This document shows positions 62,883 through 64,000 of a DNA stretch of 64,000 nt, in pieces. The notes below the pieces were generated by a model. It saw only the letters and a program-made list of their open reading frames with translations. It had not been told where the DNA came from and did no database searches. The stretch comes from an uncultured Neomegalonema sp. (GTDB lineage Bacteria > Pseudomonadota > Alphaproteobacteria > Rhodobacterales > Rhodobacteraceae). Both the position numbers and the translations under genes were made by a program. Every line of letters begins with the position of its first letter. The first letter of the stretch is position 1. Location: the NCBI GenBank assembly GCA_938008165.1, contig CALLLP010000030.1:1-64000 (forward strand). Direction: 5' to 3'.

Positions 62883-64000
62883 TCGGCAGCGTCGAGCGTC
62901 AGCTCGCCACTATCGATCGCGTCGGTCGGTGTCAGCGGGTATTCGCCGGAGAAACAGGCATCGCAATATTGCGGCGCGGCCCCATCGCGCCCATCCTCGC
63001 CACAGGCCCGGTAGAGACCGTCAAGCGATGTGAAGGCCAGACTGTCGAGGCCCAGATGCGCCCGCATCTCCTCGGTCGTCATATGCGAAGCGAGCAGCTT
63101 GGAACGGTTTGGCGTATCGACCCCGTAATAGCAGGGCCATGCGGTCGGGGGCGAGGCGATGCGGAAATGCACCTCCTTTGCGCCCGCATCGCGGACCATC
63201 TGCATGATCTTGATCGAGGTGGTCCCGCGCACGAGCGAATCGTCGACCAGCACGACGCGCTTGCCCGCAACGACCGCCTTGTTCACGTTGAGCTTCAGCT
63301 TGACGCCGAGATTGCGGATATGATCCGTCGGCTCGATAAAGGTGCGGCCCGTATACTGGTTTCGGATCACGCCGAAGGCGAAGGGGATGCCGCTTTCCTG
63401 ACTGTATCCGATGGCCGCCGGGGTGCCGCTGTCGGGCACGGGGCAGACGACATCCGCCTCTATCAGATTTTCCCGCGCCAGTTCCTCGCCGATGCGGCGG
63501 CGGGTCTCATAGACGCTGCGCCCTTCAATCTGGCTGTCGGGACGCGAGAAATAAACATATTCGAAGATGCAGAACCGGCTCGGTTTGGGTGTGAATGGGC
63601 GGCTTGTCACGATGCCCTTATCGCTGATGACGACCATTTCGCCCGGCTCGATATCGCGCACATAATCCGCGCCGATGATGTCGAGGGCGCAGGTCTCGGA
63701 GCTGAGCACGTAAGCATTGCCAAAGCGCCCCAGAACCAGAGGCCGTACACCGGATGGATCGCGCAGGCCGATCATTTTTGTCCGGGTCATGGCGATGATT
63801 GAGAAGGCCCCCTCCACCGCGCGCAGGGCGTCGGTGATGCGATCGGGCAGCTTGTTCTGGATCGACCGGGCCATCAGATGCACGATGCATTCGGTATCGG
63901 ACGAGGATTGGAAGATCGATCCCCGCTTGACCAGATCGTTTCGAAGGGCCGCCGCATTGGTGATATTGCCATTATGGGCGATGGCGCAGCCGCCGGGCGC
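62879..64000 (-). CDS. purF: Amidophosphoribosyltransferase, 5'-truncated by the window edge
   Basis: The first enzyme of purine synthesis, which makes phosphoribosylamine from PRPP and glutamine. The frame is open to the end of the window. The residues seen at the edge (PGGCAIAHNGNITNAAALRN) belong to the N-terminal glutamine amidotransferase domain, so the catalytic Cys at the N-terminus lies outside. The PRPP loop is LVDDSLVRGTTSIKIMQM, and DGLYRACG and the Cys-containing CDACFSGEYP are near the C-terminus. It is coupled to the SDR gene by a 4-base overlap. Confidence 0.96.
   Translation of the reverse strand, partial: APGGCAIAHNGNITNAAALRNDLVKRGSIFQSSSDTECIVHLMARSIQNKLPDRITDALRAVEGAFSIIAMTRTKMIGLRDPSGVRPLVLGRFGNAYVLSSETCALDIIGADYVRDIEPGEMVVISDKGIVTSRPFTPKPSRFCIFEYVYFSRPDSQIEGRSVYETRRRIGEELARENLIEADVVCPVPDSGTPAAIGYSQESGIPFAFGVIRNQYTGRTFIEPTDHIRNLGVKLKLNVNKAVVAGKRVVLVDDSLVRGTTSIKIMQMVRDAGAKEVHFRIASPPTAWPCYYGVDTPNRSKLLASHMTTEEMRAHLGLDSLAFTSLDGLYRACGEDGRDGAAPQYCDACFSGEYPLTPTDAIDSGELTLDAAE

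Overview
The window is 64 kb of dense, GC-rich bacterial chromosome with about 62 protein genes, many overlapping by 4 bases (ATGA). It looks like an alphaproteobacterium, most likely marine and Rhodobacterales-like. The grounds are gene order and gene content: a ccmF-ccmH pair without ccmG between them, mobA-mobB-moeA, a YfgM-like protein then bamB then der, purF followed by an SDR gene, yibQ next to trpGD, a TAXI-type TRAP transporter, NnrU, and a pyrrolysine-free MttB-family protein. This is a judgement from pattern; no database was searched. I see no rRNA, tRNA, CRISPR array, insertion sequence, phage or origin.

Layout. 1-9.0 kb: the pgk 3' end, then a plus-strand acyl-CoA catabolic set (class III CoA-transferase, aldehyde dehydrogenase, acyl-CoA dehydrogenase, metallo-beta-lactamase-fold hydrolase) facing a minus-strand transport set (TAXI binding protein, fused TRAP permease, EamA exporter). 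9.2-14.6 kb: a FAN1-type nuclease fused to a DnaQ-type exonuclease, a GlnT/GMAS-like ligase, an Asp/Glu-racemase-superfamily enzyme, a GNAT and a TPR protein. 14.7-18 kb: trpG-trpD-ung, with yibQ divergent. 18-22.1 kb: a sugar-acid dehydratase and FAH hydrolase pair, and a PaaK-like enzyme with an altered P-loop. 22.1-26.3 kb: a DjlA-like co-chaperone, a disordered protein with a ribbon-helix-helix-like tail, a GNAT, an M48 protease and a class IV aminotransferase. 26.3-29.7 kb: a four-gene minus-strand operon of deaminase, DUF1989, ACAD11-like dehydrogenase and APH-like kinase.

30.2-36.2 kb: a repeat-bearing putative zinc protease, then the S-adenosylmethionine cycle genes (adenosine kinase, metK, ahcY). 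36.8-44 kb: rpmI-rplT, an NTF2-like protein, a glycosyltransferase and a hydrolase whose start codons overlap on opposite strands, a P450, accA and a long META-domain lipoprotein. 44-51 kb: a FAD monooxygenase, a trypsin-like protease, ccmH and ccmF, a small membrane protein, an outer-membrane beta-barrel and an EamA exporter. 51.3-57.1 kb: MttB-family protein, MBL hydrolase, GNAT, NnrU and the molybdenum-cofactor genes mobA, mobB and moeA. 57.2-64 kb: panB, a YfgM-like protein, bamB, der, a small Pro-rich exported protein, an SDR and the truncated purF.

The most notable items are the FAN1-DnaQ fusion, the split ACAD11 (LvaA/LvaC-like) kinase-dehydrogenase pair, the HELLH protein with four tandem domains that are nearly identical at DNA level in places, the CATG shared by two divergent start codons, and strong hairpins inside the TRAP and ahcY-metK-adoK units. 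I recognise no conventional transcription factor in the whole 64 kb.
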